In this document: positions 51,990-61,068 of the stretch, piece after piece
Position numbering within the stretch: position 1 is the first letter of the stretch
How the letters are laid out: the number at the start of each line of letters is the position of its first letter
From: Amycolatopsis acidicola
GTDB lineage: Bacteria; Actinomycetota; Actinomycetes; Mycobacteriales; Pseudonocardiaceae
Length of the DNA stretch: 64,000 nucleotides
Reading direction: 5' to 3'
Assembly: GCF_007713735.2 (NCBI RefSeq)
Contig: NZ_VMNW02000032.1
Location: forward strand, 1-64,000
Translations under genes and position numbers: made by a program
The notes under the pieces: model-generated
What the model was told of the DNA's origin: nothing
What the model saw: the letters and a program-made list of their open reading frames with translations, nothing else
Database searches by the model: none

Positions 51990-54188
51990 GTGTCCACCGT
52001 TCCCGCGGACTTCGAGGGCAAGAGCGACGCTGAGCTGATCTCCGCTGTGCGTGGTGGCGACCTCGCGGCGTACGGCACGTTGTACGAGCGGCACGTGGGT
52101 GCCGCGTACAACCTCGCCCGCCAGCTCTCCCGGTCCACGGCCGAGTCGGACGACCTCGTCTCGGACGCGTTCTCGAAGGTCCTCGACACGCTGCGTGGCG
52201 GCAAGGGCCCGGACGCGGCGTTCCGCGCGTACCTGCTGACCACCTTGCGGCACACGGCGTACGACAAGACCCGCAAGGACAAGCGCCTCGACCTGAGTGA
52301 CGACATGAGCACGCTCAGCGGCGGCAGCGGCCCGGCCGCCGAAGCGCTGACAGTCCAGTTCTCCGACACCGCGGTCGCCGGGCTGGAACGGACGATGGCC
52401 GCGAAGGCGTTCGCCCGGCTGCCCGAGCGCTGGCAGGCCGTGCTGTGGCACACCGAGATCGAGCAGCAGACGCCGGCCGAGGTCGCGCCGCTGCTGGGGC
52501 TGACCGCGAACGGCGTGTCCGCGCTGGCTTATCGCGCCCGTGAGGGCCTGCGGCAGGCGTACCTGCAGGTGCACCTGGCCGAGACCTCCGCCGAGCGCTG
52601 CCGCGCGACGGCCGACAAGCTGGGCGCCTGGACCCGGGACGGACTGTCCAAACGCGAGCGTGCCCAGGTGGAAACCCACCTCGACGAATGCGACCGCTGC
52701 CGGGCGCTGGCCGCGGAACTGGCCGACGTGAACGGGGCGCTGCGCGCCGTCGTCGCGCCGATCGTGCTCGGTGGTTCGGTCTTCGCGTACCTCGCCGCGA
52801 CGGGTGCGAAGGCGAGCGCCACCACGGCCGTCGCCGCCGCGAGTTCCTCCGGCGCTGCCGCAGGCGCGGCCGCGGCCGGGCCCCGCCAGTTCATCGGTGT
52901 CGCGGCCTCCGGGGTCGCGATCGCCGCCGCCGTGGCCACCGCGCTGGCGGCCAGCGGCGGGCAGTCGATCCCCGCCGCCGTGGCGCAACCGGCTCCGCCG
53001 GCCCAGGTCGTTCCGGCGCCCGCCCCCGCGCCGGCCGTTCCGGCCGCTCCCGCGGCGCCGCCCGCGCCTCAGGTGGCCCCGGCCCCGGCGCCGATCACGT
53101 CCGTGCCGACGCCTCCCCCGGCGCAGACGCCAGGGCCGCCGAAGCTGACGGCTCAAGGCCCCGCGGGCGGTGTCGAGCTGACGCCGGGTGGCGGCCCGGC
53201 CACAGTCCCGATCACGGTGCGCAACGACGGCCAGTCGGTGTCCGATCCCGTGACCGCCTCGCTCAACCTGCCGCAGGGCATCCGCGCCGTCGGGCCCGGC
53301 GGTGGCGGCGGCGCAGTCGGCGGCGGTGGCGCCGCGGCGGGCAGCGCCCGTGGTTTCTCCTTGCAGCAGGCCGATTCCGCTCCGTTGAATGTGGACTGCC
53401 CTGCCGGCACCGGCACCGTGACCTGCAGCACCGACCGCGGCCTGCAGCCCGGCGAGACGGCAACGCTCACGTTCCGGCTGATCGCCGACCAGGACGCGCA
53501 GCCGGGCGAGGTCACCGGCTCGGTCAGCGCGGGCAGCGCGATCCGGCTTTCGGTGAACGTGCCGGTCGCGGTCAAGGAATTGCAGGACGGCGTGGCGCTG
53601 GATGTCCGCGCGGACTGGGGCGACCCGTGGCCGTGGCTGCACCCGTCGTGGGTCACCGTGGACGTGACGAACACCGGGCAGAGCACCAAACCGGTCACGG
53701 TCACCCTCGACCAGCCCGCGCACCTGACGATCGGCGCCTTCCAGGCGTCCTGCACCAGCGGCGCGACGACCACGTGCACCAGTGACAAAGCGCTGGCACC
53801 GAACGAAAACCTCCGCCTGTGGTTCGCCGTCGACGGCAGGCAGGAGCGCGCGTCGGTCACCGTGACGGCGAGTCTGGGCAAGGCCACCGCGAGCCGCACC
53901 GTGAACGCGGACTGCTGGTACGAACCATTCTGCGACGGCCAGCCGAGCGTGCCGGTCGTGCCGCCGGTCACGCCGACCGTCCCGTCGCCGAGCCTGACCC
54001 CGACGACCACGACCACTACGTCGCCGACGACCACCACGACAACGCCGACGACATCCGGCAGCAGCGGCGAAACCACCACCACGACCACGTCTTCGTCGGT
54101 CTCCCGGACCACGACGACCACGGGCAGCGGGACGAAGACCGAGAAACCGGGCAAACCGTGGTGGTGGCTGCCGTGGATCCCGTGGTGA
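51990..54188 (+). CDS. ECF sigma factor fused to zinc-finger anti-sigma-like, membrane and surface domains
   Basis: 732 aa from GTG 51990 (AGGAG upstream). Domains in order: sigma region 2 (about 13-98), region 4 (about 135-192, with ERWQAVLWHTEIEQQTPAEV), a zf-HC2-like segment (Cys204, then His230, Cys234, Cys237 in THLDECDRC), two hydrophobic helices (about 254-272 and 301-322), then a long extracytoplasmic Pro/Ala linker, two beta-sandwich-like repeats (DUF11/CARDB-like, about 385-650), and a Ser/Thr-rich tail ending in a Trp-rich peptide (KPWWWLPWIPW). Sigma and inhibitor are thus in one chain. Families such as ECF52 are known to be similar (from memory). Confidence 0.85.
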   Translation: MSTVPADFEGKSDAELISAVRGGDLAAYGTLYERHVGAAYNLARQLSRSTAESDDLVSDAFSKVLDTLRGGKGPDAAFRAYLLTTLRHTAYDKTRKDKRLDLSDDMSTLSGGSGPAAEALTVQFSDTAVAGLERTMAAKAFARLPERWQAVLWHTEIEQQTPAEVAPLLGLTANGVSALAYRAREGLRQAYLQVHLAETSAERCRATADKLGAWTRDGLSKRERAQVETHLDECDRCRALAAELADVNGALRAVVAPIVLGGSVFAYLAATGAKASATTAVAAASSSGAAAGAAAAGPRQFIGVAASGVAIAAAVATALAASGGQSIPAAVAQPAPPAQVVPAPAPAPAVPAAPAAPPAPQVAPAPAPITSVPTPPPAQTPGPPKLTAQGPAGGVELTPGGGPATVPITVRNDGQSVSDPVTASLNLPQGIRAVGPGGGGGAVGGGGAAAGSARGFSLQQADSAPLNVDCPAGTGTVTCSTDRGLQPGETATLTFRLIADQDAQPGEVTGSVSAGSAIRLSVNVPVAVKELQDGVALDVRADWGDPWPWLHPSWVTVDVTNTGQSTKPVTVTLDQPAHLTIGAFQASCTSGATTTCTSDKALAPNENLRLWFAVDGRQERASVTVTASLGKATASRTVNADCWYEPFCDGQPSVPVVPPVTPTVPSPSLTPTTTTTTSPTTTTTTPTTSGSSGETTTTTTSSSVSRTTTTTGSGTKTEKPGKPWWWLPWIPW

Positions 54189-54237
54189 TCGTGATCCGCC
54201 GGAAGGCGGGAATCCGCGGCGAGTAGCGTCTGGCCGC

Positions 54238-54786
54238 ATGGCCGGTATCCAGACAGTGCTCCGGATGTTGCCGGCGCCGTTGCGCACGGTGTTGATCAAA
54301 CACCGGGAGCTGCTGAAGTTCGCCGTGGTCGGCGGGACGTGTTTCGTCCTCACCACCGTCGTGAACTACGCGCTCAAGCTGACGGTGCTCCGCAACAATC
54401 CCATCACCGCGCTGATCCTCGCCGTGCTCGTGGCGACGGTGGTCTCCTACGTGCTTTCCCGTGAATGGTCGTTCCGCACCCGCGGCGGCCGGGAACGGCA
54501 GCACGAAGCGGCGTTGTTCTTTCTCATCAGCGGCATCTCGGTCGGCCTGAACTCGGTGCCGCTCGCGATTTCCCATTACCTGCTGGATCTGCGTACTCCG
54601 CATGTCGGAGTGGTGACCCAGGAAATAGCGGATTTTGTCAGCAGCATGATTCTCGGCACCCTCGTCGCGATGGTTTTCCGCTGGTGGGCCTTCAAGAAGT
54701 GGGTGTTCCCGCAGGCCGGCGCGCGGCCGCGGGTGGTACGGACCGCGACGCCGGAACCCGACGAACCGGGCAGGCGCGCCGCCTGA
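54238..54786 (+). CDS. GtrA family membrane protein
   Basis: 182 aa with four membrane helices (about 26-48, 58-80, 94-116, 134-156). GtrA markers: LLKFAVVGGTCFVLTTVVNY, SREWSFRTRGG and the end VFRWWAFKKWVF. GtrA proteins help move polyprenol-linked sugars across the membrane. TAGCGT (54224-54229) lies 8 nt upstream and there is no Shine-Dalgarno. 49 bp separate it from the sigma-factor fusion. Rv3277 near purK in M. tuberculosis is also GtrA-like (from memory). Confidence 0.87.
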   Translation: MAGIQTVLRMLPAPLRTVLIKHRELLKFAVVGGTCFVLTTVVNYALKLTVLRNNPITALILAVLVATVVSYVLSREWSFRTRGGRERQHEAALFFLISGISVGLNSVPLAISHYLLDLRTPHVGVVTQEIADFVSSMILGTLVAMVFRWWAFKKWVFPQAGARPRVVRTATPEPDEPGRRAA

Positions 54787-54823
54787 TAACGGCGGCATCT
54801 CCGAACCTACGTACACTGCGGCA

Positions 54824-55429
54824 GTGACCGTTGTGGAAAGCGTGCTCTCCCACACTCCCGAACCACTGCGTTCGGTGCTGATCAAACACCGGGAGATGCT
54901 GAAGTTCGCGATCGTCGGCGGCACCACTTTCGTCGTCGACAACGGTGTCTGGTACCTGCTCAAGCTGAGCGTGCTGGAGGACAAGCCGACCACGGCGAAG
55001 GCGATCGCGATCATCGTCGCCACCATCGTGTCGTACGTGCTGAACCGGGAGTGGTCCTTCCGCACCCGCGGCGGCCGCGAACGGCACCACGAGGCCGCCC
55101 TCTTCTTCGTGGTCAGCGGGCTGGCGGTGCTGGTGAACCTGATTCCGCTGTACCTGTCCCGCTACGCGTTCCACCTCGAGGTGCCGAACGTGTCGCGCTG
55201 GGTGCAGGAGACGGCGGACTTCGTCAGCGGTTCGATCATCGGCATGCTGCTGGCGATGGTCTTCCGTTTCTGGGGCTTCAAGAAGTTCGTCTTCCCGAGC
55301 GACCTCGGCCAGCGCAGGCGTGACGCCGCCCGCGCGCCGGAGGCAGTGCCGGCCGAGACGGCGGAAGTAGCCGAAGTCACCGACATCACCAAGATCAAGC
55401 AACTACGCCCGAAGCAGCCGAACGCCTAA
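54824..55429 (+). CDS. GtrA family membrane protein, paralogue
   Basis: 201 aa from GTG 54824. Same layout as the preceding gene: MLKFAIVGGTTFVVDNGVWY, NREWSFRTRGGRERHHEAAL and FWGFKKFVFPS, with four membrane helices. The C-terminal tail (about 165-201) is charged and differs from the first copy. TACACT (54812-54817) lies 6 nt before the start. The two GtrA genes are tandem duplicates; different sugars or lipids may be handled. Ends 3 bp from the convergent histidine kinase stop. Confidence 0.87.
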   Translation: MTVVESVLSHTPEPLRSVLIKHREMLKFAIVGGTTFVVDNGVWYLLKLSVLEDKPTTAKAIAIIVATIVSYVLNREWSFRTRGGRERHHEAALFFVVSGLAVLVNLIPLYLSRYAFHLEVPNVSRWVQETADFVSGSIIGMLLAMVFRFWGFKKFVFPSDLGQRRRDAARAPEAVPAETAEVAEVTDITKIKQLRPKQPNA

Positions 55430-55432
55430 CGC

Positions 55433-56725
55433 TTAGCGCGGCACGCGCTCGGAGGGCCAGCGGACTTCCCGCACATCGCCGGGGCTGGGCACGCGCAGGA
55501 ACAGGCTGAACACGGCGGGCCTGCGGCTGGACAGTTCCAGTCGCCCGCCGTCGGCTTCGGCGAGGGCGCGGGCCAGCGCCAGGCCGACGCCCGTGGAGCC
55601 GCCGCCGGAGAAGCCGCGTTCGAACACGTGCGGCACGAGCTCGTCCGGGATGCCGGAGCCGTTGTCGCTGACCTCCACCACCACGGTTCCCTCCGCGTCG
55701 CCGCGGCGGGCGGCCAGCGTCACGGTGCCCGCGCCGTGGCGAAGCGCGTTGTCCAGCAACACACCGACAACCTCGCGAAGGCGGCCTGGCGTCGCGCGCG
55801 CTATCAACCCCTCGCCGATGCGAAGCCGTAGATTCCGTCCCTCCGCGCGAAGCAGCTGTCGCCATTCCTGTGCGACTTCGGGCAGCGCTGTCGCCAGCTC
55901 GACCGGCTCGGCGTCCACCTCACTGGCCGCGCGAGCCGCCGCGAGGAGTTCCTCGAGCGCCTCCGACAGCCTGTCCGCCTGCTCCTGCGCGGCGCGCGCC
56001 TCGTCGGCGACGTCGTGGTCGTCGACGATCGTGAGCGACTCCAGGCGCAGTTGAAGCGCCGTGAGTCTGCTCCGCAGCTGGTGGGAGACGTCCCCGACCA
56101 GCTGCCGTTCCCGCTGCACGAGCTGTGCCAGCGCGCTGCCCGACGTGTCCAGCGCCTCGGCCACCATGTCCAGCTCGCCCACGCCGTAACGGCTCGGGTC
56201 CGGGCGGAAATCCCCGCCACCGAGCTTGGCCGCGCGCTCCGCGACGTGCCGCAGCGGCTTGGCCAGCCGACGCGCGGTGACCGTCGCGACGACCGTGCCG
56301 ATGCTCACCGAAAGCACCACCAGCAGCAAGACGGCCAAGGTCACCGTGGTCTGCCGGGAGCGCAGCGGACCTGCCGGAATGGACAAGCCGAGCGTGCCGT
56401 CGCGGGCCAGCTGCACGCTCGCGTCGACCGTGTCCGCGCCGGGGTCGGCCGAGCCCTGCGTGAGCAGCGGACGGCCCGGCAGCTGCACCGTCAGCCTGCC
56501 GCCGGGCGGGATCGCGACCGCGACCGTCGCCAGGTCTTCCTGGCTCAGCTGACCGTCCGCGAGGTCGGTGTCGAGGGTGGCGGCGATCTGCGAGGCACGG
56601 GCGCTGAGGTCCTCGGTGGTGATGCTGTCGACCAGCTTCCACGCGGTGACGCCGAGCGGGATACCCAGCGCCGCCGCGGTGACCGCGACGGCGAGCAGGA
56701 TGGCAAGCAGGATCCGGCGGCGCAC
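55433..56725 (-). CDS. Two-component sensor histidine kinase
   Basis: 430 aa. Membrane helices at about 6-28 and 128-150 frame a small extracytoplasmic sensor domain. Then HAMP (about 150-205), the phospho-acceptor H-box DVSHQLRSRLTALQLRLES, N-box VVGVLLDNALRHGAG, and the G-boxes SDNGSGIPDELV and GVGLALARALAEADGGRLEL. Start GTG overlaps the response regulator stop by 1 nt (TAGTG), so the pair is coupled. The signal is unknown. Confidence 0.9.
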   Translation of the reverse strand: MRRRILLAILLAVAVTAAALGIPLGVTAWKLVDSITTEDLSARASQIAATLDTDLADGQLSQEDLATVAVAIPPGGRLTVQLPGRPLLTQGSADPGADTVDASVQLARDGTLGLSIPAGPLRSRQTTVTLAVLLLVVLSVSIGTVVATVTARRLAKPLRHVAERAAKLGGGDFRPDPSRYGVGELDMVAEALDTSGSALAQLVQRERQLVGDVSHQLRSRLTALQLRLESLTIVDDHDVADEARAAQEQADRLSEALEELLAAARAASEVDAEPVELATALPEVAQEWRQLLRAEGRNLRLRIGEGLIARATPGRLREVVGVLLDNALRHGAGTVTLAARRGDAEGTVVVEVSDNGSGIPDELVPHVFERGFSGGGSTGVGLALARALAEADGGRLELSSRRPAVFSLFLRVPSPGDVREVRWPSERVPR

Positions 56726-57423
56726 TAGTCGGTGTTGAAGCGGAAACCGACGCCGCGCACGGTCGCGATGCGGCGCTCACCGTCGCCCGAGTGCACCACC
56801 GCGCCCTTGCCGTCGCTGGTGACCGACAGCTTCCGGCGCAGCCACGACATGTGCATGTCCAGCGTCTTCGAGGTCTTGGACTCCAGGTCGTTCCACACCT
56901 CGGCGAGGATCTCGTCGCGGCTGACGACCTGACCCGCCCGGCTCATCAGCACGCGCAGCAGCTCGAACTCCTTGTTCGCCAGCTGGATCTCGCGGCCTTC
57001 GACGGTGACCAGCCTGGCGCCGAGGTCCATCCGGACACCGCCGGCGTCCAGCACCTCGGGCACCCGGCGGCGCAGCAGGGCGCGGATGCGCGCGAGCAGC
57101 TCGGCCAGCCGGAACGGCTTCGCCACGTAGTCGTCGGCGCCGGCGTCGAGTCCGACGACGAAATCCACCTCGTCGGTGCGCGCGGTGAGCATCAGCACGG
57201 GCAGCTCGGTGCCGCTGGCGCGGAGTCTGCGGCAGACCTCCAGTCCGTCCATCCCGGGCAGTCCCAGGTCGAGCACGAGGAGGTCTATCCGGTGTTGCCC
57301 GGTTGCGTCCAGCGCGGCCGGGCCGTCTCCGACCACCTCGACCTCGTAGCCCTCCCGTTGCAACGCACGGGACAGCGGTTCCGCGATCGCCGGATCGTCT
57401 TCGGCCAGTAGCACCATGCTCAC
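56725..57423 (-). CDS. OmpR-family response regulator
   Basis: 232 aa from GTG 57423. Receiver domain (about 1-120): acidic pocket AEDDPAIAEPL, phosphorylated Asp in LLVLDLGLPGMDGLEVC, and the conserved Lys in DDYVAKPFRLAELLARIR. The C-terminal winged helix (about 135-230) includes LANKEFELLRVLMSRAGQVV and KTLDMHMSWLRRKLS. TAGAGT (minus 57436-57431) lies 7 nt upstream of the start, suggesting a leaderless message. Coupled to the kinase gene. The regulon is unknown. Confidence 0.92.
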   Translation of the reverse strand: MSMVLLAEDDPAIAEPLSRALQREGYEVEVVGDGPAALDATGQHRIDLLVLDLGLPGMDGLEVCRRLRASGTELPVLMLTARTDEVDFVVGLDAGADDYVAKPFRLAELLARIRALLRRRVPEVLDAGGVRMDLGARLVTVEGREIQLANKEFELLRVLMSRAGQVVSRDEILAEVWNDLESKTSKTLDMHMSWLRRKLSVTSDGKGAVVHSGDGERRIATVRGVGFRFNTD

Positions 57424-57464
57424 CTGGCCAACTCTACGACCGGCGGGCGTGAAACCATCGTCGC

Positions 57465-58250
57465 GTGCCGAGCTACGCAGCTGATCTCACCCTGGCCGGT
57501 CATCTGGCCGACTCCGCCGACGCGATCACCACGGCGCGGTTTCGCGCCATCGACCTGGAGGTCCGCAGCAAACCGGACCGCACCCCGGTGACCGACGCGG
57601 ACACGGCGGTGGAGGACGCGATCCGCGAGTCGCTCGCGGCCGAGCGCCCGTCGGACGCGGTCGCCGGTGAGGAGCGCGGCGGCGAGCAGTGGTCGAGCGG
57701 GCGGACGTGGATCCTCGACCCGATCGACGGCACCAAGAACTTCTCGCGCGGCGGCCCGGTCTGGGCGACGCTGATCGCGCTGGTCGAGGACGGCACCCCG
57801 GTGGTCGGCATGGTCAGCGCCCCGCTGCTGGGCCGCCGCTGGTGGGCGGCCGCGGGCGAAGGCGCCTGGCTGCGCGACAACACCGGGTCGCGAAAGATCT
57901 CGGTCTCGGGCGTGTCGGCGCTGGAAGACGCGTATCTGTCCACAACGGACTTGAACACGTGGACCGAGTACCACTCGCGTGACGCGTACCTGAAACTGAC
58001 CGAGGCCTGCTGGGAAACCCGCGCGTTCGGCGACTTCTGGCACCACTGCCTGGTCGCGGAGGGCGCGATCGACCTCGCCGCGGAGCCGATCGTGAACCCG
58101 TGGGACGTCGCCCCGATGCAGGTACTGCTCACCGAGGCGGGCGGCCGGTTCAGCGACCTGTCCGGCAAGCCGGCCTTCGACACCGGCACGGCGCTTTCGT
58201 CGAACGGCCTGGTGCACGAGGCGGCGCTCGCCACCTTGCAGCAACGCTGA
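57465..58250 (+). CDS. hisN: Histidinol-phosphatase, inositol monophosphatase-type
   Basis: 261 aa from GTG 57465. IMPase-fold phosphatase: metal-binding PVTDADTAVEDAIRESL (Glu/Asp), GEERGG, WILDPIDGTKNFSRGGPVWA and IVNPWDVAPMQVLLTEAGGR. The GTKNFSRG and WDVAP pattern match the actinobacterial histidinol-phosphate phosphatase HisN (eighth step of histidine synthesis). inositol-phosphate activity is the main alternative. No other his genes are in view. It is divergent from the two-component system. Confidence 0.83.
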   Translation: MPSYAADLTLAGHLADSADAITTARFRAIDLEVRSKPDRTPVTDADTAVEDAIRESLAAERPSDAVAGEERGGEQWSSGRTWILDPIDGTKNFSRGGPVWATLIALVEDGTPVVGMVSAPLLGRRWWAAAGEGAWLRDNTGSRKISVSGVSALEDAYLSTTDLNTWTEYHSRDAYLKLTEACWETRAFGDFWHHCLVAEGAIDLAAEPIVNPWDVAPMQVLLTEAGGRFSDLSGKPAFDTGTALSSNGLVHEAALATLQQR

Positions 58251-58308
58251 CAGGCCTGTTCAGAAACTCTCACTGGTCCGCCGTAGCGCCGGCCTGGATG
58301 CTGGAGCC

Positions 58309-58827
58309 ATGATCACGCCCGACACCAAGGACTGGACCTGGGTGCTGCGGCGCCCGTGCGCCGAATGCGGCCTGGACACCTCGAGCTTCGACCCGCAGGA
58401 CGTGCCGAACCTGTTGCGGGACAACGCAAAGGCGTGGCGGCCCGTGCTGGAGCGGGCGGACGCGCGCGAGCGGCCGGACGAGCAGACCTGGTCGCCGCTG
58501 GAGTACGCCTGCCACGTGCGGGACGTGTGCCGCCTGTTCCTGGTCCGCCTCGATCTGATGCTCACGAAGGACGACCCGCCGTTCGCGAACTGGGACCAGG
58601 ACGAGACGGCTGTCCGCGAGCGCTACCAGGAACAGGACCCGCTCCGCACCGCCGACGAGCTGGAGGAAGCCGCCGAGAAGCTGGCGGACGCCTTCGCGCG
58701 GGTCTCAGGCGAGCAGTGGCAGCGGACCGGCAAGCGCAGCGACGGCGCCGACTTCACCGTCGAGAGCTTCGCCCGCTACTTCATCCACGACCCGGTGCAC
58801 CACCTGCACGACGTCACGCGGGCGTAG
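58309..58827 (+). CDS. DinB family protein
   Basis: 172 aa. Four-helix bundle of the DinB/YfiT class with three metal-binding His expected: His in EYACHVRDVCRLF, and FIHDPVHHLHDV near the C-terminus. It may be a thiol-dependent enzyme of the kind using mycothiol; the substrate is unknown. GGAG lies just upstream. Convergent with the putative immunity gene, overlapping it by 14 bp. Confidence 0.83.
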   Translation: MITPDTKDWTWVLRRPCAECGLDTSSFDPQDVPNLLRDNAKAWRPVLERADARERPDEQTWSPLEYACHVRDVCRLFLVRLDLMLTKDDPPFANWDQDETAVRERYQEQDPLRTADELEEAAEKLADAFARVSGEQWQRTGKRSDGADFTVESFARYFIHDPVHHLHDVTRA

Positions 58828-59092
58828 GCAGCAGGCCGACAGCGCCACGCGCGACCTGGGACCACGCCAGCCGCCCGAACAGGTAGTGGCACGCGACCTG
58901 TTCGTTGGTGAACCGCGCCCAGTCGTACCGGTTGCCCTGCTCGCGCCAGAAGACCTCCCACACGGGCGCGCCTTCTTCGGATTCGTCGACGCGCAGCAGG
59001 CACCAGGCGTTGTCGGCCTCGACCCCGATCGACACCACCTCGTGCGGCACCCCGATCCCCTCCAGCCAGCGCAGGATCGACTCGACGTTCAC
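58814..59092 (-). CDS. Putative immunity protein for the TNT-domain effector
   Basis: 92 aa from GTG 59092, which overlaps the TNT gene stop by 4 nt (GTGA). Soluble, with WLEGIGVPHEVVSIGVEADN, APVWEVFWREQGNRYDWARF and VACHYLFGRLAWSQVARG. I do not recognise a named family, but a small gene coupled directly behind a TNT effector is the usual place for the cognate antitoxin, as with Rv3902c behind cpnT. The function is inferred from position only. The 3' end overlaps the convergent DinB gene. Confidence 0.6.
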   Translation of the reverse strand: MNVESILRWLEGIGVPHEVVSIGVEADNAWCLLRVDESEEGAPVWEVFWREQGNRYDWARFTNEQVACHYLFGRLAWSQVARGAVGLLPTPA

Positions 59093-61065
59093 TCGCCCTC
59101 CTCGAAGGTCACATCGGCCAGGTAGCCCAGGGTGACCAGTTCGTCGGCCGAGTAGACCGACCGGTATCTGATGCCCCCGCCGGGCTGGGCGAACCAGCCC
59201 GCCGAAACCGCCCACCACATCGGCACTTCCCGCAGCACCTCGTAACGCCGGTACCCGGACGCGAGCGCCGTCGGCGGCAACGAACGCTTCGCGAACAACG
59301 TGCCCTGCGGCGCGAACACCCGGCCGCCGGTGTTGCCGAACCTGTCCAGCTGCGTGCCCACCGCGAGTATCTCCGGCTCGCCTGGCTCACGCCCGCCTTC
59401 CGGGTACAACTCACCGGGCGGCCAGGCGTACTCCGGAACCGAGTCACGTAGACCGACCAGGAAGCGCCTGTCCCAGTCGCGTTCGTGCAGGCCACCGAGC
59501 GGGTCGTGGCGCTCCGTGAGCTCCTCGGGCGGCTCGGCCGGCGGGGTCGGGAGCCTGGCGTAGCCCTCGCGCACCCGCGACAGCGCGTCCTCGGTCTCGA
59601 TCAGCCCGGACTGCGGATGGTCGTGCGGCGGGAAACGCAGGCCCGGCGCGTAGTCGAAATCCGGGGGCGGCGGCGGGAGCTGCCGGGCCGGTTTGTCGGC
59701 GGCCACGGGCAGATGCCCGAGCGGGAACATGTGCACCCGGAACAGCGCCACGATGCTTTCCCGCTCCTGCCTCGGCGAGCCGAGCGGCGGCACGTCGGCC
59801 GGGGGCGGCGGCACGTAGTTCTGTTGCGGCGCATAGGGAACCGGCGCGACCTGGCGCGGGCGGAACGGCATCTGCTGTTGCTGCTGCGCGCCAGCCGCCG
59901 GAGCGCCGGGCACCGGGCCGCCGCTCACCGGAGCGCCCGGAGCCGCGGGCGGAGCGACCGGCGGCGGCCCGCCGAACTGCGGCGGCTGGGCGACGTAGCT
60001 CGGCTGCGCCGGGGCGATCGGCTGGGGCGGCAGCGGCGCGGCCGGAGGTGGAGCGGCAGGCGAGCCCGAGAACGACGCCTCGGTGAACCCGGACGCGACC
60101 GTGCCGCTCTGTGCGTGGGGATGGACGGCCGGGGTTCCGGTGGCGGGCGTCGGCACGTCGTCGAACCCGCCCGAGTGCAGGAAACCGCCGTACTGCGCGG
60201 GTTGGTGCGGCGCAACGGGAATCTGGATCGGGCCGGTGCCGGCGTCGGCGTTCGACAACGCCGGGATCGGCCCGGTGGCGGGAGAATCGTCGACCAGCGG
60301 CTGCTGCGCCGGGGCGGGTTCGGGCGCGACCGGCGGCGCCACCTCGGGGCGATCCGAGGGCAGCACGTCGTGGATCGGGTGCTCCGGCGGCTGCCCGTCC
60401 GCGCCGACGAGCACCGCGGGCGCGGACTCGCCGGGCACCGGCACCGCGGAGTCCACAGTGGACAGAAGCTTGTCCGGCACCCCGGTGACGGTGCTGAGCA
60501 GGCCGGACTGCCCGTGCCCGCCGTGCGTGCCGGGGTTCGGATCGACCGGGACCTCGCCCTGGGCGCGGCCTTCCGGGCCGACCGCGCCGGCGAGGCCGTC
60601 GGTGAGCGAGGTCAGGTTCGTCGCCGTCCCTTGCAGGATCGTGTCCACGCCGAGCAACGCCGTGGGATGCCCGGCCGAAGCCGCCGTCTGCGCCGCGTCG
60701 CGGTTCTTCGCCGCGTCGACCAGCTGGCGGACCATCTCGACCTTCGTCGACGCGACCTTGTCCGCGGCGTCGTCGAGCCTGTCCGCGGCCTCGCCCGCGC
60801 CGCGCACCGCGTGGGTCAGCTCGCCGTTCTCGGGATGCGTGTAGCCGGACCACATCCCGCCCGCGGCCTGCGCCGACGGCCCGCTCAGCGCTCCGATGGC
60901 ATCACCGGCCGTGCGGTCCGCGTCGCCCGCCAGTGCTTGCAGCTTTCCCTGCGCGTCACGCCAGGCGCCGGCCTGTTCGCGCAGTTTGTCCTCGTCGGCC
61001 TGCGGCCAGGACAGCCCGGTGGCCGCCGCGACGTCGGCCAGTTCCTTCGGCAATTCGATACCCAT
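59089..61065 (-). CDS. Type VII-style effector with C-terminal TNT (NAD+ glycohydrolase-like) domain
   Basis: 658 aa. The N-terminal helical domain (about 5-140) starts MGIELPKELADVAAATGLSW with a WSG at 72-74 and resembles the CpnT-type N-terminal region. A Pro/Ala/Gln-rich linker (about 150-480) follows. The C-terminal TNT domain (about 545-655) has AWPPGELYPEGG, VGTQLDRFGN, RVFAPQGTLFAKRSLPPTAL, YRRYEVLREVPMWW and WFAQPGGGIRYRS. TNT toxins hydrolyse NAD+. The usual family end is GGGxQY; here Gln is replaced by Arg633 (codon AGA), so activity may be altered. Confidence 0.82.
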   Translation of the reverse strand: MGIELPKELADVAAATGLSWPQADEDKLREQAGAWRDAQGKLQALAGDADRTAGDAIGALSGPSAQAAGGMWSGYTHPENGELTHAVRGAGEAADRLDDAADKVASTKVEMVRQLVDAAKNRDAAQTAASAGHPTALLGVDTILQGTATNLTSLTDGLAGAVGPEGRAQGEVPVDPNPGTHGGHGQSGLLSTVTGVPDKLLSTVDSAVPVPGESAPAVLVGADGQPPEHPIHDVLPSDRPEVAPPVAPEPAPAQQPLVDDSPATGPIPALSNADAGTGPIQIPVAPHQPAQYGGFLHSGGFDDVPTPATGTPAVHPHAQSGTVASGFTEASFSGSPAAPPPAAPLPPQPIAPAQPSYVAQPPQFGGPPPVAPPAAPGAPVSGGPVPGAPAAGAQQQQQMPFRPRQVAPVPYAPQQNYVPPPPADVPPLGSPRQERESIVALFRVHMFPLGHLPVAADKPARQLPPPPPDFDYAPGLRFPPHDHPQSGLIETEDALSRVREGYARLPTPPAEPPEELTERHDPLGGLHERDWDRRFLVGLRDSVPEYAWPPGELYPEGGREPGEPEILAVGTQLDRFGNTGGRVFAPQGTLFAKRSLPPTALASGYRRYEVLREVPMWWAVSAGWFAQPGGGIRYRSVYSADELVTLGYLADVTFEEGE

Positions 61066-61068
61066 GCG

